DNA from: Antedon mediterranea
Lineage: Eukaryota > Echinodermata > Crinoidea > Comatulida > Antedonidae
Direction: 5' to 3'
DNA: 64,000 nt
Assembly (NCBI RefSeq): GCF_964355755.1
Contig: NC_092670.1
Coordinates: forward strand, 7,680,201-7,744,200
Position numbers and translations under genes: made by a program. Numbering within the stretch: position 1 is the first letter of the stretch; every line of letters starts with the position of its first letter. The notes under the pieces were generated by a model. That model made no database searches, had not been told where the DNA came from, and saw only the letters and a program-made list of their open reading frames with translations. Below are positions 12,547 through 26,900 of the stretch, one piece after another.

Positions 12547-13745
12547 TTTTTTTATGAAGGGGTTTGTCCACGTCTGTCACAGGCTCGTTTGTGGCTTACA
12601 AGTCCGATGCGAGAAAGGCATGCCCGTCCACAACGGCTGCAGAGGAATGTCTGCTGCAACTTTTAGACCTATCCATCACAGTGCAAGTTTACTGAAACCA
12701 GGCATTATCGTGACGAGTTCTTCTCACAGTCAAAAACCTCTCACAAACATTACCCACTATCCAAGCACTCATACAATAAACTCATTTATTTATATAGCAT
12801 AACTTCCAACATGCTCGCACATTAGTCACAGTCATGGTGTAACACGATCGTCAACCAAAATTACAAATTGGTTTAATAAACCGTGTTTACACTACCACTA
12901 TATTATAAATCGACTGTGGACAATCACATCCTACCCATCATCTAGTTCTGTTTAATACACTGGATAGATGCAGGTTTTGAAAAAAATTGGCAATTTAATT
13001 ATTTTCAATCGTCATATTAAACCTATAGAAATACTGTACTTAAAACTATGTATAATTAAGAAAAACTGGGTAGGTGAATACATTTCACTAACTGCAGCTA
13101 TTCCAAAAGAGTGGTTAATATCCAAAACTCAAATGATTCTTCTTCAACTTTCTCAACAATTTTCACTATCCATATATCCTCTGGTAGCTACTGTAGGTTG
13201 CTCTTCTATAATTCTGCCTTGCCACATACAACAACCAAAATATGGAAACGAGTTTACAATGGAACCTTTCACATGCTACAATTATTAGCTACAGAAGAAC
13301 AAACTCTGAAATAAAACTATTTTCACAAACAATTTCATAAAACAATTTCTCTTGAAATTCTCGCTGCTCTGCTTATCCTTAAAGATGTATTGTCCCTACC
13401 CACCCTGCTAAAATGAAGGCTAATAAAAATCAGACTTTGAATAGACTATTTTGTTTTTTTAATAACTTTTCTACTTCCTTCCATAAGAAAAAAAAGTTAT
13501 AAAATGACAAAATAATGGTTTATAATACAGTATAAAGAAGGCGATTTGACTATTTTAAATTAAAATTTTTTTCAGGTTTAAAATAATTTTTTTTATCCAA
13601 TTGTTAGTCAAAGTGGATAACTATTATGCGACATTAAAATGGCATATTAAAAAAAAAATTGTTCTCAGGGAGAAAATATACATCTTCGTTTAATACACTA
13701 ATTGAATAGAATCCCATGTTTATACAGTATACAGTAGAGCTTTTT
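12547..13745. other. no gene recognised
   Basis: This lies on the 3' side of the zinc-finger gene. Only short open frames are present (for example 12968-13288), with no recognisable domain and biased AT-rich content. Confidence 0.4.
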
Positions 13746-16301
13746 TCAATCTGTCTCTCCTGTGTGTATTCTCAAATGTCTTTTCAAATTCCCACTTTGA
13801 TTAAATTTCTTACCACAATGTTCACATTCATATGGTGTCTCTCTTGTGTGTGTTCTCAAATGTTTTTTCAAATTCCCATTACAATAAAATTTCTTCCCAC
13901 AATATTCACATTCATATGGTAAATCTCGGTGTATTTTCAAATGTCTTTTCAAAACTCTACTTTGTTTAAATTTCTTTCCACAATTTTCACATTCATATGG
14001 TGTCTCGTGTGTGTGTGTTTTCAGATGTGACTTCAACTCTCCATTTTGTTTAAATTTATCTCCACAATGTTCACATTCAAATGGTTTCTCTCCTTTATGT
14101 ATTCTTAAATGTGCTTGTAAATTACTAATCTGGTTAAATTTCTTTTTACAATGTTCACATTCATATGGTGTCTCTCCTGTGTGTATTCTTAAATGTTTTT
14201 TCAAATCCCCACTTTGTTTAAATTTCTTACCACAATGTTCACATTCATATGGTGTCTCTCCTGTGTGTATTCTTAAATGTATTTTAAAACTTCCACTATG
14301 TTTAAATTTCTTTCCACAATGTTCACATTCATATGGTGTCTCTCTTGTGTGTGTTCTCAAATGTTTTTTCAAATTCCCATTACAATAAAATTTTTTCCCA
14401 CAATATTCACATTCATATGGTAAATCTCGGTGTATTTTCAAATGTCTTTTCAAAACTCTACTTTGTTTAAATTTCTTTCCACAATTTTCACATTCATATG
14501 GTGTCTCGTGTGTGTGTGTTTTCAGATGGGACTTCAACTCTCCATTTTGTTTAAATTTATCTCCACAATGTTCACATTCATATGGTGTCTCTCCTGTGTG
14601 TATTCTTAAATGTTTTTTCAAATCTCCACTTTGTTTAAATTTCTTACCACAATGTTCACATTCATATGGTGTCTCTCCTGTGTGTATTCTTAAATGTATT
14701 TTAAAACTTCCACTATGTTTAAATTTTTTTCCACAATTTTCACATTCATATGGTGTCTCTCCTGTGTGTATTCTTAAATGTATTTTAAAACTCCCACTTT
14801 GTTTAAATTTCTTACCACAATGTTCACATTCATATGGTGTCTCGTTTGTGTGTGTTTTCAGATGTGATTTTAACCCTCCATTTTCTTTAAATTTCTTACC
14901 ACAATGTTCACATTCAAATGGTGTCTCTCCTGTGTGTATTTTCAAATGTGATTTCAAATTCCCATTCCATCTAAATTTCTTCCCACAGTATTGACAATCA
15001 AATGTTTTAAAATCTCTGGCTATGTGTATTTTCAAATGCCTTTTCAAAATTCTACTTTGTTTAAATTCTTTTCCACAATGTTCACATTCATATGGTGTCT
15101 CGTTTGTGTGTGTTTTCAGATGTGACTTTAACTCCCCATTGTGTTTAAATTTATTTCCACAATGTTCACATTCATATGGTTTCTCTCCTGTATGTATTCT
15201 TAAATGTGCTTGTAAATTACTAATCTGGTTAAATTTCTTTTTACAATGTTCACATTCATATGGTGTCTCCCCTGTGTGTATTCTCAAATGTCGATTCAAA
15301 TTGTCCTTGCGTCTGAATTTTTTTCCACAATGTTCACACATATATGGTGTCTCACCTGTGTGTATTTTCAAATGTGTTTGTAAATTACTAATCTGGTTAA
15401 ATTTCTTCCTACAATGTTCACATTCATAATCATATGGCCGTGTCTCTCTTGTGTGCATTATCAAATGTCTTTCAAATATTTTACTTTCTTTGAATTTCTT
15501 CCCACAATGTTCACATTCATATGGTGTCTCTCCTGTATGTATTCTCAAATGTCTTTTCAAATTCCCACTTTGTTTAAATTTCTTTCCACAAGGTTTACAT
15601 TCAAATAGCGTCTCTCCTGTATGTATTCTCAAATGAATTTTCAAACTCCCACTTTGTTTAAATTTCTTCCCACATTGTTCACATTCATATGGTGTCTTTT
15701 TTGTGTGTAATCTTAAATGTTTGTTCAAATTGTCATTCTGTTTAAATTTCTTCCCACAATGTTCACATTCATATGATGTCTCTTCTGAGACAGTGTGTGT
15801 TATTCTGCTCCAGTGTGCTTTCAACTCTTCAATATGTTTAAATTTCGCACCACCACTAGGCCTAGGCCTAAGCCTATGTCCACATTTAGTTGTAGATTCC
15901 TCTCTGCACACGCTCAGAGTCAAATGTCTTTTCAAATCCCAACTGCGTTTAAATGTCTTTCCACAATTTTTACATTCGCATGTTGTTTCTTCTTTCTCTA
16001 ACCCTAGGCCTAATTCGCGGTCTTCAAACTTAAAATTATCTTCGTATAGGCCCGAGGACGAGACTATGTCTTGGCCTAGATCAGGCCCTCGGCCTAGGCC
16101 AAGTACTCCGAGTATGGCTTGGCCTAGTGTATCGCGATCGGATGTCAGTGTATCTTGACTTTGGCAATTTAGATTAATATCATTATAGCTTTCGTCTTTC
16201 AACTCTTCTTTCGTCCATGATGGTGTATGATGTATTCCTAAATGCACCTTCAAATCACTGAACTCAAATTTATCTCCACAGTGTTCACATTTATATTTCA
16301 T
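13746..16301 (-). CDS. poly-C2H2 zinc-finger protein (851 aa)
   Basis: Single-exon gene, a probable sequence-specific DNA-binding nuclear protein. I place the start at the ATG at 16301 (MKYKCEHCGDKF). The same frame stays open further upstream, but its only start-like codon there is a TTG. One N-terminal finger (spacing one residue short) is followed by about 80 acidic or low-complexity residues, a C2HC finger, and a degenerate finger. An uninterrupted tandem of 24 canonical fingers then runs to the stop, ending HTGETD. The usual linker is TGETPYEC rather than the vertebrate TGEKPY. No KRAB, BTB, SCAN or ZAD domain is visible. Fingers 13-17 and 18-23 are near-identical blocks offset by 501 bp, showing recent internal duplication. 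Finger 20 is the extra one. The target DNA is unknown. A further 5' exon cannot be excluded. Confidence 0.93.
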   Translation of the reverse strand: MKYKCEHCGDKFEFSDLKVHLGIHHTPSWTKEELKDESYNDINLNCQSQDTLTSDRDTLGQAILGVLGLGRGPDLGQDIVSSSGLYEDNFKFEDRELGLGLEKEETTCECKNCGKTFKRSWDLKRHLTLSVCREESTTKCGHRLRPRPSGGAKFKHIEELKAHWSRITHTVSEETSYECEHCGKKFKQNDNLNKHLRLHTKKTPYECEQCGKKFKQSGSLKIHLRIHTGETLFECKPCGKKFKQSGNLKRHLRIHTGETPYECEHCGKKFKESKIFERHLIMHTRETRPYDYECEHCRKKFNQISNLQTHLKIHTGETPYMCEHCGKKFRRKDNLNRHLRIHTGETPYECEHCKKKFNQISNLQAHLRIHTGEKPYECEHCGNKFKHNGELKSHLKTHTNETPYECEHCGKEFKQSRILKRHLKIHIARDFKTFDCQYCGKKFRWNGNLKSHLKIHTGETPFECEHCGKKFKENGGLKSHLKTHTNETPYECEHCGKKFKQSGSFKIHLRIHTGETPYECENCGKKFKHSGSFKIHLRIHTGETPYECEHCGKKFKQSGDLKKHLRIHTGETPYECEHCGDKFKQNGELKSHLKTHTHETPYECENCGKKFKQSRVLKRHLKIHRDLPYECEYCGKKFYCNGNLKKHLRTHTRETPYECEHCGKKFKHSGSFKIHLRIHTGETPYECEHCGKKFKQSGDLKKHLRIHTGETPYECEHCKKKFNQISNLQAHLRIHKGEKPFECEHCGDKFKQNGELKSHLKTHTHETPYECENCGKKFKQSRVLKRHLKIHRDLPYECEYCGKKFYCNGNLKKHLRTHTRETPYECEHCGKKFNQSGNLKRHLRIHTGETD

Positions 16302-16849
16302 GATGATACATTTATATGTGCACACTAGGCTAGGCACTGCATTGAGCACCTCCACCACCACAATTCGCAATCGTAACAACCGTGTGGAGGCCGGCCAACG
16401 ATAGTGTGTAGCTAGCTAGTTAGGCCTACACACGTGTTCGGCCTACACTATTATTTCTATGGAGCGCCATGCACGCATTATTTGAAAAGTATCATGGAAA
16501 GTGTGTTGGTACGGTTGAATGGTTGAATTATGGACATGATGCGATGTGGAGTACTGTTTTTAATTTTAATCAAATGAGATCGCTGTATTTATTCGAATAA
16601 ACGCCCCGTTTATTGTGCCAAAATAAAAAAATATCTTTTGATATTGATATTGTTTTGATATTAAATTCGATAATTAAAGCCTTTTGAACGTTATACATTT
16701 TCAAAACAAAAGGCTCAACTCCATCAAACATTTGATCTCAAAATATTAAGTTGTAATTGTTTTTATTGTTTATTCAATGCAGCTTATTTTTAATTGGTGA
16801 CGTATCTCATTATTGTTTTGTTTTGTTTTATTTTGACTACTTAGTTTTG

Positions 16850-16996
16850 TTATTTTTGTATTTTATAAGTAATGATGGAGTAAGAGCAGTTTTCTGTTTG
16901 GGCTCATGCCTATTACTTGCTCCTGGCAAGATGAATTGTAAAATGTAATTTATGAACTTTTGCCGAATAAATATTATTATTATTATTATTATTATA
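16850..16996 (+). mobile_element. retroelement 3' end with (ATT)n tail
   Basis: GCTCCTGGCAAGATGAATTG, then TTTTGCCGAATAAAT runs into a (TTA)n tail at about 16972-16996. This looks like the 3' end of a LINE or SINE. It lies between the zinc-finger gene and OSGEPL1. Confidence 0.5.
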
Positions 16997-17952
16997 CGCT
17001 ACTAGGAATAGTTGGACACAAACACGGCTTCTAATCCATTCAATGCCGTAACTCTCTCTATATTATGGCTCTGGTTCAAATACAGTAAGAGCGCCCTCTA
17101 TATAGTAGCGGACGGAATATCAAAACAAACAACTCCACTCTCTCACCTCTCTCCACACACACATGGCCGGACTCTCGATCTCGCGGGCCTACAGTTATGA
17201 TGAGGACATTTTGTTTAAATTACCACTTTTTTGGTCTACTAAGTACTAGACCTATATGAGTATAAAAGTGAAGTTTTTTAGATGTACATTTTAGCTTAAT
17301 ACTTTTTTATTCCAGGTGGTGAGCTTCGAGTTTTATTTCGAGTCTTGAGACGTCCCCAAATCGACTACTCTGCCTACTACTTCACTAGCTAGGCCTACTA
17401 CTACTAGAGATTAGGCCTAGATTACGTATTCCTCAGAATCCAGGCAGGTGCGTTGTCCATAGGACCACGTCCAAAGTAACATCGCGTCTTCCACATGGCC
17501 GGGATGCTTGCTAACGGGCGAGATCTTTCCGTATGTAATAAGACTAAAGAGCTGATGGTTTAATTGCTTTATTTATTTTGAGGGCCCTTTATAATGATGG
17601 CCAGTTCCTTCTTTACTGAAACTGGACTGGTGGTAAAGGCCACTTTCATTATTAGAGATGGTAATAATAAAAAAAATAATATAACCAGAGCTACTGTAAT
17701 AGGCACGGGCCTCTTCCCTCCAATATATCTTAATGAATGAATAGTGCCACAACATACAAGTGTTGGTTTGCACTATACAAAAGATAATTCTTATTACAGT
17801 ATTATTATTATTGTATTATTATAAACACCTGACTAGATTTGATTACAGCAGTACTATATCATATGCTCCTGAGAGGCTTCTGTCTAGTTAAATCTATTAT
17901 TATTGGCAAGTGATAAAAAAAATTATAAAGTAATTTTTTTACATCCTCAGAT

Positions 17953-20900
17953 ATGCTTGAGATGAGATCAATTATTTATAAAAATCCTTCAAAATTCTTT
18001 AGTAATTTTGTAAAACAGAGGTTTGTTTTGGGAATTGAAACCAGTTGTGATGAAACTGGAGCAGCAGTTGTAACAGACAGCGGTGATGTCATCGGTGAGG
18101 GCCTACGCTCTCAGAAGAACATACATGTCAAGTAAGGCTATAAACAATTTTTTATTTAAAAAAAACACCAAATTGTGAGTGCTGTATGGTTGAGCAGTGT
18201 TTAAGGAGTATCAGTATTTATCTCTTTTTGTGGGCAGTCTTTATGATTGCACACTGTGGCCAGCAGCTTGCCAGTTTTTGCATATTTTTCCAGGACCATG
18301 GTAGGAATTTAAATTATCTATCCACAAGAAAATATGTTTTAACTTTACATTATAATTATATATTTAGGCAAATTGCCTAGGATAACCATAAGCGAATTCA
18401 TTTACTATCTTTCTTAAAGGTGGCAATCCTGTTCACAAGACAAACATACACAAGATGCTCTATATATAAAACAAAGTCATAAAACAAAGTCTTAATACTG
18501 TACAAGTCTTTGGGAGTGAAGTTGTAATTTGTCATTAGAAAAAATCCTGACATATAACAGGACTTGAACCCAGGACCCTTGAATTGGTAGCCAAGCATCA
18601 TAACCACCAAGTCACAACTCTACTCCAATAATGTATCTAATTTTGCTTTTTTTTAAGGAATGGAGGTGTAATACCACCGCTTGCTCAAGCCTTGCACAGG
18701 GAATGTATACATAGCGTGGTACAAGATGCCTTAGATCAAAGTAGATTAGACATCCAGGTCAGTGTATTTGACATTGGGAATTATGTCTCATAACATAATT
18801 CAGAAGTAAACATCGTGGGTTCTACACAACCATAATAATATTATACAATATTCACAATTTATAAATTTAAAATGAATAACGTTAATTATTATTACTGTAT
18901 TCATATATTATCATTTAATATTTTAACATTTAATTTTTAAAGTCTCTGTGATCTTTTTTCTGCCTCCATTGACAAGTACCTAATGTATTATTTTTTTTTG
19001 TAGGATATGACTGCCATTGCGACCACAACGATGCCTGGTCTTGCCCTAAGCCTGATGGTAGGCCTTGAGTACACAAAGCAAATAATTGCAAGGACAAACT
19101 TACCATTTATTCCTGTTCATCATATGCAAGCTCATGCACTAACAGTCAGAATGATCCAACGGTATTTATTTGTTCTCGCTGATTTAACCCTGTATTATTT
19201 TAGTTTGTAACACACCTGTTTTTTAATTGCCAAATTTGTTTGTGTGAATTGAAAGTGTCGGATTAAACGCATGCTTATTCTAGTTTCCATCTTCCAATAA
19301 CTTTCTGCAACAAATTCTAGTTCTTTGAGTTTTTCGCTTCAGCAAAATTGGTTGTTCGAATAGTTTATTTTTTGGGAAGTGAAAACATTCGAAAAACCAA
19401 TGAGAGCTCAGAAACGGTGAGTTATGACGGTTCCATGATCACTTTATTCGCTCTTGTAGTGTAAAGGGTAGCACGATTAAATTTACCTAGTGGAAAACAG
19501 GCTTTACAGTATCTTTGTCTTTTGATTGTTGACCTCTTCTTAATTAAACATTTTGAGTGAAATGGGGAGAATATTTTTATGAGTTGAAAGTTAACTTTTC
19601 TTTTTAATGGACAATCAGCCTGTCAACTCATGAAAATATTATCCCCATTCAAGTAATACAAAATCCCTACAGTAAAAAAATGAACTTTTCCTTTGTTTAT
19701 GATGATACCAATAATGTTTGTTTCTGTAGGGTTGAATTTCCATTCCTTGTACTTCTAGTTTCTGGAGGTCACTGCTTGTTGACCGTGGCCAGAGGAGTAG
19801 ATGATTTCTTGATATTAGGTCAATGTCTTGACAATGCACCAGGAGAAGTTTTTGATAAGGTATATTCTTTTCATTAATATACAAAAGTATATCACAAATC
19901 ATTTTCTGTATTTATTTATGTATTTTCCACTGTCACTGGTTAATGAACAATACCTTCCAACCCCAGGGAAAGGGACTTCAATTAAATAATTATTATCATT
20001 ACACAAACAATGCCAATTTTAATATGAACAGGAACACTACATACAATATAAATAGTCTGTCAATTAATTGCTCATCCCCAGCACTCCAATAGCATGTTCC
20101 CTCCCCCTGCTAGCATAACATTGTAACTGTAAATGTGCAAAGTAGAATTTACACAAATGAGCAGTATGGTAAGTGGAAAAACTTGTGCTTGTACAGGCCT
20201 TGCCTTTTTAAAATTGTAGGTGTGCTACAAATTTCACTCTGCAACACATTCAGGGGTGCTGTAGGTGTGCCTTTGTATTTTGGTGTGTAGAAGTTTACCA
20301 AATTTAAGTGTGTTGTAATCACACTCCTCAAGGGCAGTTAGGTGAGTGATTGCACTAGCTTACCTCAAAAGAAAAAGCCTGCTTGTCCTACAGTTTACCG
20401 TTACAGTTTATCCAGTTTAATATGTTTATCAATTTATTGTCGATTGTTAACATCCTAGTGCACAGCCTTTAGAACTATTAAATTCTGTATTTTTCAGGTT
20501 GCAAGAAAACTGAGACTGCAGCACCATCCAGAGTGTCAAGGTCTAAGTGGTGGACAGGCTATGGAAAAGCTAGCTACTGGGGGAAGTATACGTCTGCTGA
20601 TGGGCAAGGGAACACAGCTACCTAGGTCTAGAAGCTGCGATTTTAGTTTCTCTGGCACAAGGACTGTGGCAGATGAGCTAATAAGACGTCAAGAAACGAA
20701 TCAAGGTAATACAATAAAAACAAAAATGTTTTTTGTTAGTACTGGACTGGAATGATAGTATGCCTATTAAATATATACTGAAACATGTAGAATGAAGATT
20801 ATTAGAATACGACTTTGAATAGGACATTTTGCAGTTTTTAAAATTATTATTTAGCTGAAAAAAAGTAATAAATTCGCTTAAAAGATACTGTTTTATTTAT

Positions 20901-23900
20901 TATTTTAATTATTAGATAATTTAACCAATTATTATTTTGTCAATCATCAACACTCAATAATAATATTTATTCAGTTATTAATGTAAAAATAACCAGGAAT
21001 GAGAATAGGCTAAAGCCCAAAAGATTGTGCACTCACTCCATACAATACATACAGTTATGATAAAACCATATACAAGAAAAATACAAATCAATTCTTAACT
21101 TAAAATTACACCTCTGTGTCTTGCCTGGTAACATCCGGATATCGGACTTCTTTTCTCAACAGAGTACCTCTATTTTTTTTTTCAGAAATAACAAATCATG
21201 ACGACAGCTTCTTAGAAAATCTGCCCGATATTTGTGCATCTGTTCAACACAAGATCACGCACCACCTTTGCACGCGTGTTGTACGTGCGTTTCAATATTG
21301 CAATGACAAAAGGCTTATTCCAGACAACAATCAAACTTTAGTAAGTACAGGTCTTCCTCCAATTAAAGACCCATTCAATTAAACAATACCTCCATAGTAT
21401 GTACCTTGGCCCTGCATGATAGCCTATCTTTTATCATGAGGTGCTCCCTCCAATTAAAGACCTTCCAATTGTTAAGACTCCCTCCAAATAAAGACCACTG
21501 TACCGCAATCCTGGATGATTGCTTATGTTTTATTCCATTAGGTGCACTCCTCCAATTAAAGACTCCAGCTAATTAGAGACCAATTAAAAAATTTTTAAAT
21601 TACTGATTTTTAGGGTAGAACAGTTATTGATAATTTAAAGACCCCTTCCCTGCAATTTTGGACGTTTTTTGGAAAATAATACATATATATCACTTTAAAA
21701 ACATTAAACCATGTCATTCCTTGTCTTAAATGTACGTTTTATGGTAAATTATGATAAAAAGAGAGAAACTATGCACTACCTAAGTAGCTCGCGGCGATCG
21801 ACCTCTCGTGGACGGTCTTAGGCCTAGCCTAGCTAGGCTTAGTTTTGTAGGCCTAGCTGGTAAACATTGGTAACGTACGAACATCATACGCTAGCTATAT
21901 ACCTAGCCTGACGTTGTATAGTTGCTGCATTAATTGTCTTTCTATTTTTGCCAGACTCCGTTGATACAAATTGGGGAAAACCCGGTATTTTCGCTGAAAA
22001 GTTAAGAGTCTTCCATTTGTTTTGGCCTCACGATAGTTCGAAAAGTGGGCGAATTACAGGTGAAAAACAAAAATATCAATCCGCGCGCAATGCATTTTGG
22101 GATTTATAGCGGGCCGCTATAATTATTAGAATCAACTTATTTTTCACATTTTTAACCGTTTAAAGACGAAAAAATTTATCGCAATAGGACCATATAGTAT
22201 TATTTTTACATTAAATATAGTTTGTGATCTTAAATTAGATCTAAAAAACGTAGGGAAGGGGGCTTTAAGTAAAATCAGATATTAGAGAATTGGTTGAGAA
22301 TTACTGAACAAGTACTTTAAAAAAAATGTTATAGCACCCTCTATAGATTGGACATACAAAAACCCCTATGATATTTCATTTTCTGAAGGTCTGTAATTTA
22401 GACTAAAAAGCATTTTATTGTTCAAACATAAATCTGTAATTCATTTTCACTTTAAAATTATTTTACCTTGTTATTGTAAACAAATCAATTAATTGTTTTT
22501 TGCCCTCGAGTGTGAATAATATTATCATTATTTAGGATTGAATTGAATTTATATTTTTCTTCTAGGGATTTATATTAAATTTATTATTAGTAATTTCAAC
22601 TGAAGTTGCCCAGAATATACGTCACCTTTCATGTCCTTTCCGCCTCTATCTTGTTGCCATGACAATTTGCTTAACTGATTGTATTAGAACTGAATAGTAG
22701 AAGTTAAATAAATTCAAACTCTATTTCAATTTCTCCAATTCATAAGAAAACAAATTCCTATAACCTTTTTCTTTCATAATTTTCACCGTAATAAATATTT
22801 TGTCCTTTAAATTCCCTTTTCTTTTTCATACCATACAATTAATGTTTGAAAACCTAAAAAAACTACCAATTTGTTAGAATACAAATTTGACGAAAACCCT
22901 AACAATTCAAAGAAACAATTAGGACTGTATACAATATATAATTTTTTTAGTTTTTAAAAAAAAAACATGAAAAATTAAGATTAATAAAATCAGAAAAAAA
23001 CATGAGAAAAATAATGTTTTCACCTATAAAAGGACAAAACAAATGGTTTAATTCAACTAAAAACCTACTGGCTACCAGCCAATTTGACTACTTTTTGCTT
23101 TAAATTGAAAGGGAATCACTATTAGTATTATGTAACAGTACAAAAAACCCCCATATTATATCTTTAATATTTTGTACTTATTTTGTTATTTAATACTAGT
23201 TACAGTACTTTAAATTAAAGATGAAAAGACATTTTTTTATTTTAAAATGTAATGGTACAGTAATTTTTTTTTTAAATAATATTCAAGATTAAATTAAACT
23301 AGATTTAATTCGTCACTATGACGAATTATAGGTTATATGCATTGATTTAAATAAAGATAATTGATTTTTAAAAGATATATTGATTGATTGATTTTCTCAG
23401 AATCTTTAATTATTTATAATATATGATAGGACCTTGCTAACGCGAACACCATAGCCGGTATCACAATCCGATCAAAGATCCATATGCGTATAATGTCATA
23501 AACCACATTTGTTGTTACATAATAATAAAGACATAAGTTAATTTTTATCTAGATTTCATTATAAATCATGTGTATAATCTATACACTAAGAAATAAATTT
23601 GAACAAACAATACGGATAATAAAAAAAAATCTTATTTCGTTTCCCAAGGTGAGACTCGATCTCGGTACCCTGAATGCCATAGACACGAGCACAGACCATC
23701 GAGCCATACACAACTGACTTAAAGTTGTAGAAAAATTCCTCCGTGTATTTACTATGCAGTAATCACTTTGGTGCAAATAGATTATTACATACCGAAATGA
23801 ATTATAATTTTTTACTATGATGACATCTTTAAAATGTAAACAAATGATGCACTGTCAAACTATATACTTTTAGCTTTAATATATGAACTTTTGAAGGAAG

Positions 23901-26900
23901 AAAGTTAATGTTGAGTTTGTTATTTTGGCCTAAGAAAATGTCATAATTTGTTTGATTGTCGAAATTATTTTTTTTAAATTTAATATGCAATTAATGATGA
24001 CTTAATCAAGTTTTGTTCTCTTAATTTGATAATAAATCATACATATGATACATACATTTCAAGAAAATGAAATAAAAAATAGGTGTTCCCCTGCATTCTG
24101 ACGATATATATTAATTTTAAAATTTAGCATATTTTCACCATTTTGTTAACTTATACGTGCGTAGCCATTCACTTTTGACGTGCTCGTATAACGCAATTTC
24201 GAGTTGAAACGTGAATCAAATATGATGATATTATTAAAGAAAGATTGTAAAACAGAAATCGGGCAAAAATAGTGCGCATTAACGTTTAACGCGCAGTGCA
24301 CGTGCAAAATTCTGCGCACTCATGGCAATTTTTTAAACGCTTAAAATTGCCTGAAACGTACTCTAATTTCATCGAAAATAAATTTTGACAATTTTGAACA
24401 TTTTAAGCGCGCGTACGCAAGCATTATAAGCGCTACGCACGTAATTTTATTGCCATATGATGAAATATGACCTGAAATTTATGAGTACCAAATTTTGTTT
24501 AATTGTGATTCATGCTTGTGAAGATATGATTACAAACGTGATTTCGTAAAATCGCGCGTAGACCGCGTAATGTTTGATTGCGCACCCTGAAAACATAACC
24601 ACATCGATTCCTGACCATAAGGAATATACTCTGAAAAATTGACTTAGATAGATGAAACTGATATCAAGATAATTCACGGACAAAATAGTGCTAAGGAAAG
24701 AATAAATAAATAAATAAATAAAGATTTTGACAGAATCAAGAGGTTATATGCCTGATAATGCATATAACCTAAATATGACATCTAGTGTATTCTAATTATA
24801 GGTTGTGTCTGGAGGTGTTGCTAGCAATTCATACATCCGTACTGCTCTTGAAAAAACATGTAGCGTTCTAGGATATAATTTAATTTGCCCGCCACCTAAA
24901 CTGTGTACAGATAATGGCATTATGATAGCCTGGGCAGGAATTGAAAAACTCAAGCTCGGAATAGGAATTTCGGACAATCCACAGAGCGTTAGATTCGAGC
25001 CAAGGTAAGTCCAAATTATGTTGATTTAATTATACATTAACCTATTAAAATATGAAATTGTATTCAGATTAATGTATACTGCTAGTGAAGTAATACAGTA
25101 TTAAAGTAATTGCCTAATTTTGAAGAAAATGATTGCATATTAATGTTGAGAATTGGTATACCGTTACAAATATTCAGCCCTCGGGGGAAGAGTTCTTTCT
25201 GCTCGCTGATCTTAAGCCAAAAGGCCAATCTTTCTTGCTGTAAAGGTTATCCTTGTCATACATGCATTACAGAGGAGCAATGGGGTCCTGTAGTATAAAC
25301 ATCACAATAGAATAGCAAATTACTATACTATCATTGATGGGGGGAAAAGGAATATCAGGTATCAGAATAAACTATCAATCGTTTATTCCATCTTATAAAT
25401 GATGGTTTGAAATTTATATCAATGAGGTATATAATAACACTGAATTTGTGAAATTATTTAGACATTTAAGCTAACTTTTGATCATTAACTTTTGAAATTG
25501 ACACTACTGTGCCCTCGAGTTAAAAGATTCAAAGTCATTTAGTGTGAGGTTGTTTTTTTTGTGCTAAATATCAAGGCAAAGAATAACAATTAAAGTGTTT
25601 ACTATATATTATATTACTAAAATATACAGTCATTGAAATTCAAATTAATTAAAAAGTATTTTGTTCTGTTGAATGCTGTCAGAGCATTCAACTGCAGATT
25701 GAGTGGTCCCTGGGGAAATCCTGGTGTCCCTCCCATTATATCGGATACAGTAGTCATAGTCACTCACTATCTAAATACTGCATATTCAATTAGTTAAACT
25801 GTTGGGCAGCCAATAAGGTTTGGACATTAATAAACATCTTTAGCTGCAAATACTGTTTATCCATTGGATCATCATGTTGTAACTTATACTTTATTTAGTC
25901 TAAAGTGGCCACTCAATCTCTCACATTGAGATCTGTTTTTCTGTTTCTCTTTGGTAGTTTTATGAAACTACAAAGTCTGCTTGAAAATATAGTAGAAACT
26001 TATTAAAGGATATTTTTAGGAACAAACAAAGCGAAAAATATCCCCTAAATATTGGTTGGCCATGGTGTAATATATTTCCTGTTGTGTTTCTTGAGAAAGT
26101 TTCTCCTTAATAATTATGGGGGTATCCTGAATAGTGGTTATATACCCAATAGAGAGGCTCTACTGTAAATACAAAGGTTGTAGAAACAAAACAAGGAACA
26201 GTTTTTATAGTACTGTACAGTATGTTGATTTGAGACATATTCTGTAAAAGAGGAAAATGTGTTCAATCAAAATTTCCTGCTGCACTTTAATTAAGACAGT
26301 GACATAAATTGTTCCTTATTGCAAAATTAATTTATCGAGTAAAACTCAAATTGACATTGAAGCAAATGAGAATTTATTGTAATTTATTTTTTACTTTATA
26401 TGTTAATCCTAAGCTATAAATCTATTTGTAAAATCCTGACATTTTATGTAACAAATCAATCAAGAAATGAGAATAATTTTCAAGTTCAACGAACTTGAAT
26501 ATGAATAATTTAATTATACTTATTGTTTTGGTGTGTTTAATAATTGATTCAATTATATGAATAATATTGTTTTGACAAGAAAAATACATAAATGCCAGGA
26601 TCAAGTAAAGGTATGAACCCAAAAAGAATACCCAATCTCAGTGGAGTATCCTCACATTTATACAACAATATTTGCCCAGTATCATACGATAGTAAAAATC
26701 CTTAAAATAAAGCATCTCATGTGCATCATGTGTGGTGTATGTATCTATCATAAGGTTAAGTTAAATGTTAAGTTTTGGTCTATACTGGGGATACACTTGA
26801 AACACTTGAACATTCCTATGATACTGGAGGATATAGGCCTACCTAAGTACAGTACCATGAATCAGGTGCTCTTATACTCAGACATCAGTAATACATAACA

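Noticed and set aside
12968-13288. 106-codon plus-strand frame
   Set aside because: No domain, starts in AT-rich sequence, no splice context or poly(A) signal that supports a gene.
14011-16158. Several long plus-strand open frames rich in CSHSYGVSPVC
   Set aside because: They are the antisense of the zinc-finger array; the periodicity comes from the finger codons.
16302-16379. Upstream extension of the zinc-finger frame starting from a non-ATG codon
   Set aside because: The only start-like codon there is TTG; the first in-frame ATG is at 16301, directly before the first finger.
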